DNA of 21,868 nucleotides from Fimenecus sp045594645 (lineage in GTDB: Bacteria > Bacillota > Clostridia > Oscillospirales > Acutalibacteraceae), in assembly GCA_045594645.1 (NCBI GenBank), contig JAZNYY010000053.1, forward strand, positions 1-21,868, given 5' to 3'. This document shows, one piece after another, positions 1 through 6,634 of this stretch. Position numbers and translations under genes: made by a program. The first letter of the stretch is position 1. Each line of letters begins with the position of its first letter. The notes below the pieces were generated by a model. That model made no database searches, was not told the DNA's origin, and saw nothing but the letters and a program-made list of their open reading frames with translations.

Positions 1-1
1 G

Positions 2-247
2 ACCGCTTGGCCTCCGACTTCTGCTACGCTTACATCACAGGTTAAAACATCACTTAAAATCGTTATTTACTATCAGAAAGAAACATCTGATGGCTATGAA
101 ACAGTTGAAACTTGGACTGCAACAAAAGCATCGGGATACTCTCTTGCATTAGAAGAAACAGCTACAGCTAACATTTTCTTGAACTATCGTATCAAGGTTA
201 CAATGACAGCAGGCTCAGAGACTATCACAGTTTACCGTTACGAGTAA
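2..247 (+). CDS. C-terminal fragment of an unrecognised protein
   Basis: An open frame runs in from the left edge and ends at the TAA at 245-247, giving about 81 residues with no start in the window. The residues are rich in Thr, Val and Tyr in alternating patterns (for example KIVIYYQ and SETITVYRYE at the end), which suggests a beta-rich, possibly exported domain. No family is recognised. A strong intrinsic terminator begins 38 bases after the stop, supporting this as the true 3' end of a gene. The frame has codon use like the neighbours (gca, aca, gtt, ctt). Function unknown. Confidence 0.6.
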   Translation, partial: TAWPPTSATLTSQVKTSLKIVIYYQKETSDGYETVETWTATKASGYSLALEETATANIFLNYRIKVTMTAGSETITVYRYE

Positions 248-284
248 GAAGAAAAAACAAAGCTTAATGCTCCACAAACAAAAG

Positions 285-317
285 GTCGGTGTGCCCTTGC
301 GGGTGCACCGGCTTTTT
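285..317 (+). terminator. Rho-independent terminator after the left-edge gene
   Basis: A GC-rich stem of about 12 pairs (285-296 with 301-312, two or three G-T wobbles, loop TTGC) is followed by TTTTT at 313-317. It lies 38 bases after the stop at 247. Confidence 0.8.
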
Positions 318-321
318 GTAT

Positions 322-446
322 TGCCTTCCCCTTGAGGGGAAGGGGGACCGCTTGCGGTGGATGAGGTGGAGAATAATTTACAACGGATACTTCGTATCCT
401 ACACCTCATCAGTCGCTCCGCGACAGCTTCTCCTCAAGGAGAAGCC
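322..446. repeat. Compound palindromic repeat (CCTCCCT-type family), complete two-armed copy
   Basis: Two inverted half-units of about 45 bases each meet around a small central hairpin. Left half: hairpin CCTTCCCC/GGGGAAGG (324-331, 336-343), hairpin ACCGC/GCGGT (347-358), then GATGAGGTG (360-368). Centre: GGATAC/GTATCC (385-399). Right half: CACCTCATC (402-410), hairpin GTCGC/GCGAC (412-424), hairpin GCTTCTCC/GGAGAAGC (426-445). The right half read on the other strand has the same order and similar sequence as the left half. Single half-units of the same architecture occur at 4926-4973 and 17029-17078, with a fragment at 10249-10266. Non-coding, MITE-like; no transposase nearby. Confidence 0.75.
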
Positions 447-498
447 CTAAAAAATTGGCGGTTACAAATTAGATGAGTTTTCGCCATTGAAAATCGTA

Positions 499-567
499 GT
501 AGGGTCGCTTCACGAAGCGACCGTTGTGGTTTGATATGTAATTATTTCGGGCGATTCGTGTACCTAC
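499..567. repeat. Two-hairpin GTAGGG/CCTAC element, copy A (decayed right arm)
   Basis: The element begins GTAGGG, has a perfect hairpin GGTCGCTTC/GAAGCGACC (503-511, 514-522), a core resembling GTTTGTAGTTTGATTG, then half of a second hairpin arm (CGGGCGATTCGTG, 548-560) and ends CCTAC (563-567). It matches the complete copy at 14708-14784, but the two hairpin sequences are in swapped positions. The right arm has lost its second half, so this copy is degenerate. Confidence 0.65.
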
Positions 568-586
568 AAACAATATCACAAGCTTT

Positions 587-616
587 TTGCCATTGAATTT
601 TATAATATGTTATGTT
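587..616 (+). promoter_or_regulatory. Possible promoter for the hydrolase lipoprotein gene
   Basis: TTGCCA (587-592) and TATGTT (611-616) are 18 bases apart. A TATAAT at 601-606 lies between them but has no -35 box at the right distance. Placed 36 bases before the start codon at 652. Weak match only. Confidence 0.3.
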
Positions 617-651
617 AAAATCAAACTATAAAATTATTTGGGGTTGGCGAA

Positions 652-1659
652 ATGAAGAATTTGAAAAAATACATTGCATTGCTTTTGGCTTTGATTATGC
701 TTTTGACCGCTACCGCTTGTGGCAAAAATGAGCCCGCGGGTAGTGAAGCGCCTAATACAACCGAAGATGTTTCAGACGATAATCTTTTCGATGATGAGCC
801 CTTGTGGGATGATGAAGTGCCCTCTGACGAGCAAAGCTCTACCACCACAGAGCCCTCAACTCAAAAGAAAGAGGACAACAAAAAGCCCACTCAAAATCAA
901 AGCACAACCTCAACCACGGCTAAAAAAGAAGACCCAACAGAGTCTCAAAAAATCACCGTTGCCAAGGCAGAATACACTTATAATTCGGTAAAACAGATTG
1001 TTTATTATCCCGACAACATAAAGTCAAGCAGTAAAACTTACCCCGCAATCGTGTGGGCAAATGGTACAATGTGCCCGCCCGATATGTATGACGGCTTGCT
1101 TAAAGAAATCGCCGAGGGCGGATACATAGTAATCGCAAATGGTGAAATTATGGCGGATGACGGTACAGCACAGCGAGACTCAATTGATTTCATAATTGCA
1201 CAAAACAGCGATAATTCGAGCATTTTTTATGAAAAGGTAAATACCGAAAAAATCGGTGCTATGGGTCATTCGCAGGGTGGCAGAAGCTCGGTAAATGCCG
1301 CCGCGACAGACTCAAGAATTGACTGTGTTCTCTCACTTGCGGGCAGTAATTACGATTACGAGGCAGAGTTATTGTCAACGCCTACATTCTTTATTGCGGG
1401 TAGCAGTGATATGATTGTTGATGCAGGAATGTGGATTGAGCCCGCATATGAAATCTGCAAAGGTCCCGCGGTTTATGCTTCACTCAAGGGTGCAATTCAC
1501 ACCCGTTGTTGTACTAACCCGTCAGATTATTCGGGCTATGCGGTGAAGTGGTTTGACGCGTGGCTTAAGAATGACTCAAATGCTCTCGCTACCTTTAAAG
1601 ACGGCGGTGAGCTTTCAAAAGACAGCAAATGGCAGGATTTTGCCTGTAAAGGAATTTGA
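652..1659 (+). CDS. Secreted alpha/beta-hydrolase lipoprotein (polyester hydrolase/chlorophyllase-like fold)
   Basis: 335 aa. The first 22 residues form a lipoprotein signal peptide ending in the lipobox LTATAC, so Cys23 is the probable lipidated residue and the enzyme would sit on the outer face of the membrane. Residues 24 to about 100 are a low-complexity linker of Asp/Glu, then Thr/Ser/Lys/Gln. The catalytic domain follows: the nucleophile elbow GHSQGG with Ser207, a likely acid Asp253 in GSSDMIVD (Asp257 is an alternative), and His283 in GAIHTRC, the normal order of a serine-hydrolase triad. The fold resembles the dienelactone hydrolase, chlorophyllase and PET-hydrolase group, but the substrate cannot be told. 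The adjacent CC after the His and the Cys in GTMCPPD might form disulphides. The gene is monocistronic, flanked by a repeat region and its own terminator. The upstream SD (GGGGTTGG) is weak. Confidence 0.85.
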   Translation: MKNLKKYIALLLALIMLLTATACGKNEPAGSEAPNTTEDVSDDNLFDDEPLWDDEVPSDEQSSTTTEPSTQKKEDNKKPTQNQSTTSTTAKKEDPTESQKITVAKAEYTYNSVKQIVYYPDNIKSSSKTYPAIVWANGTMCPPDMYDGLLKEIAEGGYIVIANGEIMADDGTAQRDSIDFIIAQNSDNSSIFYEKVNTEKIGAMGHSQGGRSSVNAAATDSRIDCVLSLAGSNYDYEAELLSTPTFFIAGSSDMIVDAGMWIEPAYEICKGPAVYASLKGAIHTRCCTNPSDYSGYAVKWFDAWLKNDSNALATFKDGGELSKDSKWQDFACKGI

Positions 1660-1660
1660 A

Positions 1661-1692
1661 TAAAGGGAGTTAAGGCTCCCTTTATATTTTTG
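1661..1692 (+). terminator. Intrinsic terminator after the hydrolase gene
   Basis: Perfect 9-bp stem TAAAGGGAG/CTCCCTTTA (1661-1669, 1676-1684), 6-base loop, followed by ATATTTTTG. It starts 2 bases after the stop codon. Confidence 0.85.
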
Positions 1693-1737
1693 TAATTTGT
1701 TGTCTGAATTTTGAATAAAATTAAAGTGAATTAACTA

Positions 1738-1766
1738 TTGACTTTTTGTTCAATAAAATATATAAT
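1738..1766 (+). promoter_or_regulatory. Sigma-A promoter of the tRNA gene
   Basis: TTGACT (1738-1743), 17-base spacer, consensus TATAAT (1761-1766). The expected start site near 1773 is about 8 bases before the mature tRNA 5' end at 1781. Confidence 0.85.
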
Positions 1767-1780
1767 ATTTTAGCAACTGA

Positions 1781-1857
1781 GGGCCAATAGCTCAGTTGGT
1801 TAGAGCATCCGGCTCATAACCGGACGGTCCGGGGTTCGAGTCCCTGTTGGCCCACCA
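1781..1857 (+). tRNA. tRNA-Met (anticodon CAT), CCA encoded
   Basis: A complete cloverleaf can be drawn. The acceptor stem pairs GGGCCAA (1781-1787) with TTGGCCC (1847-1853), the discriminator is A1854, and CCA is encoded at 1855-1857. The D-arm contains AGCTCAGTTGGTTAGAGC, the anticodon stem is TCCGG/CCGGA and the loop CTCATAA, putting CAT at 1815-1817. The T-arm holds GGTTCGAGTCC. The acceptor stem is fully paired and the D-arm is of elongator type, so this is not the initiator. A CAT anticodon can also be lysidine-modified tRNA-Ile2; sequence alone does not fully exclude that. The last 20 or so bases are duplicated downstream at 2018-2040. Confidence 0.93.
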
Positions 1858-2112
1858 AGAATAGAAACGGGTATCGTGTGATGCCCGTTTTTGTTTTTAG
1901 TGATTTAATATATGGGACTCGAACCCGCGAGGGTTTTGGCGTTTAGAAAATGCTTCGGGGAAGCATTTTTAGCCAAAAGCACAACGCAAATTCCCCATTT
2001 GCGTTGTGAATCTATAATTCGAGTCCCTGTTGGCCCACCAAGAATAGAAACGGGTATCGTGTGATGTCTGTTTCTATTTTTTTATATCTAAATATTGGGG
2101 ACTCGAACCCGC
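1835..2112. repeat. Direct duplication of tRNA 3' end plus terminator, 183-bp period, with hairpin insert
   Basis: Bases 1835-1883 are identical over 49 nt to 2018-2066: the tRNA T-loop, acceptor 3' strand, CCA and the first part of the terminator hairpin. Each copy is followed about 31 nt later by the same 15-mer (1914-1928 and 2098-2112), which is an inverted copy of the T-arm. The 89 bases between the units (1929-2017) hold two strong hairpins: one with AAAATGCTTC/GAAGCATTTT flanked by TTTTGGC/GCCAAAA, and a perfect 12-bp stem CACAACGCAAAT/ATTTGCGTTGTG. This could be an att-like footprint or a slippage duplication; there is no integrase gene. Confidence 0.8.
1865..1898 (+). terminator. Terminator of the tRNA gene
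   Basis: Stem of 11 pairs AAACGGGTATC/GATGCCCGTTT (1865-1875, 1880-1890, one T-G wobble), loop GTGT, then a T-rich tail to 1898. The duplicated copy at 2044-2083 keeps a fully paired stem through G-T wobbles and extends it outward. Confidence 0.85.
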
Positions 2113-2171
2113 AAACTATAATTCTCGTCTAATTTTTATGTATTTATATTTACACCTAAAAAAATTACTGT

Positions 2172-2208
2172 AATCTGCTAATTTTCTACATATGAAATTT
2201 AGCAGATT
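2172..2208. other. Inverted repeat upstream of the HAD-phosphatase gene
   Basis: Perfect 10-bp arms AATCTGCTAA/TTAGCAGATT (2172-2181, 2199-2208) with a 17-base AT-rich loop, followed by TATTTTATAATATAAG. A TATAAT at 2214-2219 is adjacent but has no matching -35 box. It could be an operator or a weak terminator; 42 bases before the start codon at 2250. Confidence 0.4.
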
Positions 2209-2249
2209 TATTTTATAATATAAGTAACAAAAAGAAAAGGGGATACGCT

Positions 2250-3098
2250 ATGCCCACAAATCTTGTGAATTTTAAAAAACAAAAAGAATATCTTGTGTGT
2301 GTTGACAGCGACGGTTGTGCAATGGACACAATGGATATCAAGCACTATAACTGCTTCGGTCCTTGTATGGTGACCGAATGGGAGCTTGAAGAATGGAAAT
2401 ACGCCATTCTTGACCGTTGGAATGATATTAATCTCTTTACAATGACACGCGGAATAAACCGTTTCAAAGGTTTAGCCCTTGCCCTTGGTGAAATCAACGA
2501 GCAATACCGCAAAATTGAGGATTTAAACACTCTTGTTCATTGGGTAGAAACAAGTGACGAGCTTTCAAATGATGCGCTTAAAAGAGCGATTGTCGAAAAT
2601 CCCGACAGCATTTCACTCAAAAAAGCACTTAATTGGAGTGTTGAAGTCAATAAATCAATAAACGCCCTTCCCGAAGAAAAGAAGTTGCCATTCCCGAAGG
2701 CAAAAGAGGCTCTTAAATTCGCTCACGAGCGTGCAGATGTGGCAATCGTTTCGAGTGCAAATTATGACGCAGTTATCGAGGAATGGGAAAAACACGGACT
2801 TTTAGAGCATACTGATGTTGTCTGTGCTCAGGATGCGGGCAGCAAGGCTTATTGCATTGGCGAACTTCTCAAAAAAGGCTATTCACCCGACAAAATCTTA
2901 ATGTGCGGTGATGCCCCCGGCGACTGTCAGGCGGCAGAGAAAAACGGAGTTTATTATTACCCGATTTTAGTTTGTTATGAAAGACTTTCTTGGAAAGATT
3001 TTATCGAATGCGGATTCGAAAAGTTCATAAATGGCACTTTTGGCGGGGAATACGCAGATGATTTGAAATGTGCATTTCTCAAGAATTTAGGTGGATAA
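2250..3098 (+). CDS. HAD-superfamily hydrolase (predicted phosphatase)
   Basis: 282 aa, cytoplasmic, no signal peptide. HAD motif I is CVDSDGCAMD, with Asp19 as the nucleophile and Asp21 as the acid/base. Motif II is probably Ser168 or Ser169 in VAIVSSAN, the motif III lysine is probably Lys199 in AGSKAYC, and motif IV is GDAPGD with Asp221 and Asp225. The large insertion between motif I and motif II (about residues 30-150) is a helical cap, so this is a C1-cap-type enzyme whose small-molecule substrate is not evident. The start is supported by the SD AAAAGGGGAT. The GH3 glycosidase gene starts 39 bases after the stop, with no terminator between, so the two are probably co-transcribed. A role in dephosphorylating a sugar phosphate is an inference from this pairing. 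Confidence 0.85.
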   Translation: MPTNLVNFKKQKEYLVCVDSDGCAMDTMDIKHYNCFGPCMVTEWELEEWKYAILDRWNDINLFTMTRGINRFKGLALALGEINEQYRKIEDLNTLVHWVETSDELSNDALKRAIVENPDSISLKKALNWSVEVNKSINALPEEKKLPFPKAKEALKFAHERADVAIVSSANYDAVIEEWEKHGLLEHTDVVCAQDAGSKAYCIGELLKKGYSPDKILMCGDAPGDCQAAEKNGVYYYPILVCYERLSWKDFIECGFEKFINGTFGGEYADDLKCAFLKNLGG

Positions 3099-3137
3099 TA
3101 ATTTTAATAAGAATTTTTTAAAAGGGAGTTATACATT

Positions 3138-4907
3138 ATGGTAGATTTAAAAGCAAAGCCCTATTATCTTTCAGACGAAGATATCAAATGGGTTAACGAA
3201 ACAATTAAGAATATGACCGACGAAGAAAAGGTTGGTCAGTTGTTCTTCCAGCTCACAGCGGGTATTGACGAAGAATATCTCAAAGAGCTTATGGAAAAAT
3301 ATCACCTCGGCGGTTGCCGTTATAACAATATGCCCGGTGCGGCTGTGCAGATGCAGAACAGAATTTTGCAGAAATACGCAAAAATTCCTGTTTTCATTGC
3401 TTGTAACACAGAAACAGGCGGTAACGGTGCTTGCTCTGACGGTACATTCATTGCAAACGGTATTAAAATCGGTGCAACGGGTAATAATCAGTACGCTCAC
3501 GATTTGGGCCGTATGTCAAATGAAGAAGCAGCCGCAATTGGTTGTAATATGGCGTTTGCCCCCGTTTGTGACATTCACTACAATTGGCAGAATACCGAGG
3601 TTGTAGCCCGCGCATTTGGTAATGACCCCAAGCGAGTTGCTGAAATGAGTAAGGCTTATCTTGACGGTGCTCACACAATTGATGGTTTTGCCTGTGCCGC
3701 AAAGCATTTCCCCGGTAACGGTCAGGATTTCCGCGACGCTCATATTGCAAATAATATCAACAGCTTTAACGAAGAAGAGTGGATGAATACATACGGCTAT
3801 GTTTATAAAACTCTTATTGACGTCGACCTTGATGCCATTATGGGCGGTCATATTATGATGCCCGAATATATGCGCGGTATTAACCCCGACATTAAAGACG
3901 AAGAAATGCTCCCCGCAACTCTTTGTCCCGAAATTATGACAGGACTTCTCCGCGATAAGCTGGGCTTTAACGGTATGGTTGTAACTGACGCAAGCCATAT
4001 GGTTGCTATGACCGACCGTATGACAAGAAAAGAAATGCTCCCCGCATCAATTAACGCGGGTTGCGATATGTTCCTCTTCTTTAATGACCCCGAAGAAGAC
4101 TTCGCAACAATGCTTGAGGCTTATAAAAACGGTACAATCAGCGAAGAAAGAATGGTTGAGGCACTTACTCGTATTCTCGGTCTTAAGGCTCATATGGGAC
4201 TTAACAAAAAGGATAAAGAGACAATTGTTCCCGCACCCGAAGCAGTTGCAAATATTGGTAAAGAAGAGTATAAAAACGCTTCAGCCGCCATCAGTAACGA
4301 CAGTATTACACTTGTAAAATATAAGGATGCAGATGTTCTTCCGCTCACACCCGAAAAATACAAGAGAATTATGATTGTGTATGTTAAGGGCGCGGCAGGG
4401 CCAATGGACGCGCTTGTTCAGATGGCAATGGGTGGCGGTGCACAGCAGAATCCCGCAGAGGTGCTTCGCGATAAGCTTATCGAAAAGGGATTTGATGCGT
4501 TTATCTATGAAAGCCCACTTGACCAGATTAAAAAGCAGATTGCCGCAGGTGAAAAGCCAAGCCTTAATGTGTATTTCGCAGGTAAAAACGCAATCAAGGA
4601 TTTCGTAGCAGGTCAGGATTTGGTAATTACACTCTGTGATGTTGCAAACGGACGCCCCGCATTTGGTATGTCAAAGGGTGGCGGTGAAATTCCGTGGTAT
4701 GTATTTGAGCTTCCCGTTGTTGCAATCAGCGTGAATGCACCAACAATGCTTGCCGATATTCCGCAGGTACGCACATATATCAACGCTTATGACTCAAAGC
4801 CCTCAACAATGACCGCTTTGGTTGAAAATCTTGTTTCAGGCGCAGATTCATTCAAGGGCACGGACCCCATTGACAGCTTCTGTGGCTTATGGGATAGTAG
4901 AATCTAA
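3138..4907 (+). CDS. Glycoside hydrolase family 3 protein, NagZ-like beta-N-acetylhexosaminidase
   Basis: 589 aa with no signal peptide, so probably cytoplasmic. The N-terminal (beta/alpha)8 domain (to about residue 340) carries the GH3 signature KHFPGNG (Lys189-His190), the Asp200-Ala-His202 pair that matches the Asp-His acid/base dyad of NagZ-type enzymes, and the nucleophile Asp284 in VVTDASHM. The residue after KHFPG is Asn, where NagZ usually has His. A second alpha/beta domain (about 380-580) resembles the GH3 C-terminal domain. The dyad points to cleavage of N-acetylhexosaminides, for instance in muropeptide recycling, rather than a beta-glucosidase; the exact substrate is not shown. 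SD AAAGGGAG lies well placed before ATG 3138. It follows the HAD phosphatase gene and is ended by a repeat-containing bidirectional terminator. Confidence 0.88.
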   Translation: MVDLKAKPYYLSDEDIKWVNETIKNMTDEEKVGQLFFQLTAGIDEEYLKELMEKYHLGGCRYNNMPGAAVQMQNRILQKYAKIPVFIACNTETGGNGACSDGTFIANGIKIGATGNNQYAHDLGRMSNEEAAAIGCNMAFAPVCDIHYNWQNTEVVARAFGNDPKRVAEMSKAYLDGAHTIDGFACAAKHFPGNGQDFRDAHIANNINSFNEEEWMNTYGYVYKTLIDVDLDAIMGGHIMMPEYMRGINPDIKDEEMLPATLCPEIMTGLLRDKLGFNGMVVTDASHMVAMTDRMTRKEMLPASINAGCDMFLFFNDPEEDFATMLEAYKNGTISEERMVEALTRILGLKAHMGLNKKDKETIVPAPEAVANIGKEEYKNASAAISNDSITLVKYKDADVLPLTPEKYKRIMIVYVKGAAGPMDALVQMAMGGGAQQNPAEVLRDKLIEKGFDAFIYESPLDQIKKQIAAGEKPSLNVYFAGKNAIKDFVAGQDLVITLCDVANGRPAFGMSKGGGEIPWYVFELPVVAISVNAPTMLADIPQVRTYINAYDSKPSTMTALVENLVSGADSFKGTDPIDSFCGLWDSRI

Positions 4908-4913
4908 AAAAAT

Positions 4914-4989
4914 AATAGCGGAAAAGCCTCCCTTGTTAAAGGGAGGGGGACCGCGTTAGCGGTGGAGGGATTCCTTCATCGCTATTTTT
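4914..4989. terminator. Bidirectional terminator with a repeat element in its loop
   Basis: Outer arms AATAGCG (4914-4920) and CGCTATT (4980-4986) close the structure. T-rich tails follow on both strands: TTTTT at 4985-4989 on plus, and the complement of AAAAAAA at 4906-4912 on minus. It separates the convergent GH3 gene (stop 4907) and PBP gene (stop at 4988). The loop is occupied by a repeat half-unit. Confidence 0.65.
4926..4973. repeat. Compound palindromic repeat family, half-unit
   Basis: Hairpin CCTCCCTT/AAGGGAGG (4927-4934, 4939-4946), then hairpin ACCGC/GCGGT (4950-4954, 4959-4963), then GGAGGGATTC. Same order as the left half of 322-446. Confidence 0.7.
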
Positions 4990-6583
4990 ATGCCATTTTT
5001 TCATAAACTTTTTCCGCCAACTCTTTAAACACCGGTGCGCAATCCAACGCACCCGATTTTCCGTCCTCTTTGAAAATTACTGCTACATATTTTTTGTTAT
5101 TCACCACAAAAGACCCGCAAAACCAAGTGTGATTAATTTCAATTCCGTTTTCATACCAACCGCTTTGCGCAGTTGCGGTTTTGCCGTGACAATCTGCGAA
5201 TTCCGAGTAAGCCCTTTTCGCGTTACCGTTTGTAACAACACTATCTAAAATCTCATCAACACGCTCTGCCGTGCTTTCGCTTATAATTCTGCATGCGTCG
5301 GGCAGTTTTACCTTTTGAATTACCTCGCCGTTTTTGTCGATAATTCCTTTCATAAGTGTCGGCTCTCGGTAATAACCGCCGTTTGTGAATACGCAATAAG
5401 CCACCGCCATTTGCACGGGGCTTATAAGCAATTCCCCCTGCCCAAAGCACAGATTAGCCAACGCCTGCGGTGAGGTTATGCTTTCTGCGGTGGGTAGCTT
5501 GCCCGATTTTAAATACATATTGTCAGCTAGTTCTACAGACTTTCCAAACCCGAAATCAGCGCAAAGTGAAAGTAGCTTTTCACTACCGATTTTCTGCCCC
5601 AAGGCAATAAAATATGTGTTGCAGGATTTTTCCATTGCAGTTGTCATATTTACAAACCCGTGTGCAGTAGACTCACTGCACCTGAATACCCTACGCTTTA
5701 TCTCAATACTGCCCGTACAGTTGTGTGTAAAATCAATATTATTTTCAATCGCCACCGTTGCAACAAAGGGCTTAAAAACCGAGCCTACGCTGTAAGGGGT
5801 AGTTGCACGGTTTATAAAAGGGGAGTCCTCATTGTTTATAGCCGTCGACAAATCAAGCGGGTTAAATTCAGGCACCGAGGCACAGGCGAGAATTTCAGCG
5901 GTTTCACTGTCCATTACTACCGTCGCCCCCTTGTCAATGTTGAATTCAGCAAGCACATCTTCTGCAATCCGCTGAATGTCCAAATCTATTGTCAATTGAA
6001 TTCCCGCAGGGGAAAGATAATCGTCGCTTTTTGTTGTTATTCCGTCACCGTAAAGAATGTGATTTAGCGCGTCAACACCCCAAACCGCCTTTAATTCACC
6101 CCTTTGTTGAGACAGATAACTATCATATGCTTTTTCAAGCCCCATTGCTCCCGTGCCGTTTTCATCAAGATGACCTATTAAGTGCACGCAGGGCTGATTG
6201 AATGAATAGCGGTCAGTAATCTCAATGGATTTCAAATGTGGCTCATTAAAGATTTCCGCAGTTGTGAGAATACTCGTTTTGCCCGCGGTCATATTCTCAT
6301 AAATCGCATTTTTTTCATTGTCAGTAACACTTTCTGATATTGAATTGAGTGCGTCTGTCGTGGGTAAACATACCGTTACATATTTTGATGTATTATTCAC
6401 AAGCCGTTTCATATTGTAATCATAAATCATACCGCGAGAGGTCGAAAGTACCACACTTCGAGTATTTGTGCCTTGTGAAGACGGCGAAATCTCAGTATCA
6501 ATAACAATTAAAGCAAGGTTTACTGCCAGCAGACCGAAAACTGCCATCATCGTGAAAAATGCAAATGCAACTCTTTTGTGCAT
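4988..6583 (-). CDS. Class B penicillin-binding protein (peptidoglycan D,D-transpeptidase)
   Basis: 531 aa. One N-terminal membrane anchor (about residues 5-28) is followed by an extracytoplasmic dimerisation domain containing the class B motif SRGMIYD (residues 49-55), then the transpeptidase domain. The active-site motifs are Ser268-Val-Phe-Lys271 (SxxK), Ser320-Cys-Asn322 (SxN) and Lys468-Thr-Ala470. The third motif is normally KTG; here it is KTA within HGKTATAQSG. The protein is short for PBP2/FtsI families and has no PASTA repeats, resembling PbpA/PBP2-type elongation or sporulation enzymes of Clostridia. It would cross-link peptidoglycan at the outer face of the membrane. It lies 51 bases downstream of the PAP2 gene on the same strand, but a terminator-like hairpin whose 3' arm supplies the SD separates them. 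ATG 6583 is the only start with any SD (GGGTGAT). Confidence 0.92.
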   Translation of the reverse strand: MHKRVAFAFFTMMAVFGLLAVNLALIVIDTEISPSSQGTNTRSVVLSTSRGMIYDYNMKRLVNNTSKYVTVCLPTTDALNSISESVTDNEKNAIYENMTAGKTSILTTAEIFNEPHLKSIEITDRYSFNQPCVHLIGHLDENGTGAMGLEKAYDSYLSQQRGELKAVWGVDALNHILYGDGITTKSDDYLSPAGIQLTIDLDIQRIAEDVLAEFNIDKGATVVMDSETAEILACASVPEFNPLDLSTAINNEDSPFINRATTPYSVGSVFKPFVATVAIENNIDFTHNCTGSIEIKRRVFRCSESTAHGFVNMTTAMEKSCNTYFIALGQKIGSEKLLSLCADFGFGKSVELADNMYLKSGKLPTAESITSPQALANLCFGQGELLISPVQMAVAYCVFTNGGYYREPTLMKGIIDKNGEVIQKVKLPDACRIISESTAERVDEILDSVVTNGNAKRAYSEFADCHGKTATAQSGWYENGIEINHTWFCGSFVVNNKKYVAVIFKEDGKSGALDCAPVFKELAEKVYEKMA

Positions 6584-6618
6584 AAAAAATCACCCGTGTA
6601 GAGTTTTGACACGGGTGA
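6584..6618 (-). terminator. Hairpin between PAP2 and PBP genes: terminator-like and overlapping the PBP ribosome binding site
   Basis: On the minus strand a perfect 10-bp stem (arms 6618-6609 and 6599-6590, loop of 9) is followed by TTTTTT (6589-6584), immediately before ATG 6583. The 3' arm ends GGGTGA, and with the next T forms GGTGAT, complementary to the 16S anti-SD. The same hairpin would therefore both terminate transcription and hide the PBP SD. Confidence 0.7.
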
Positions 6619-6634
6619 GAGGGTTTATAAATAT

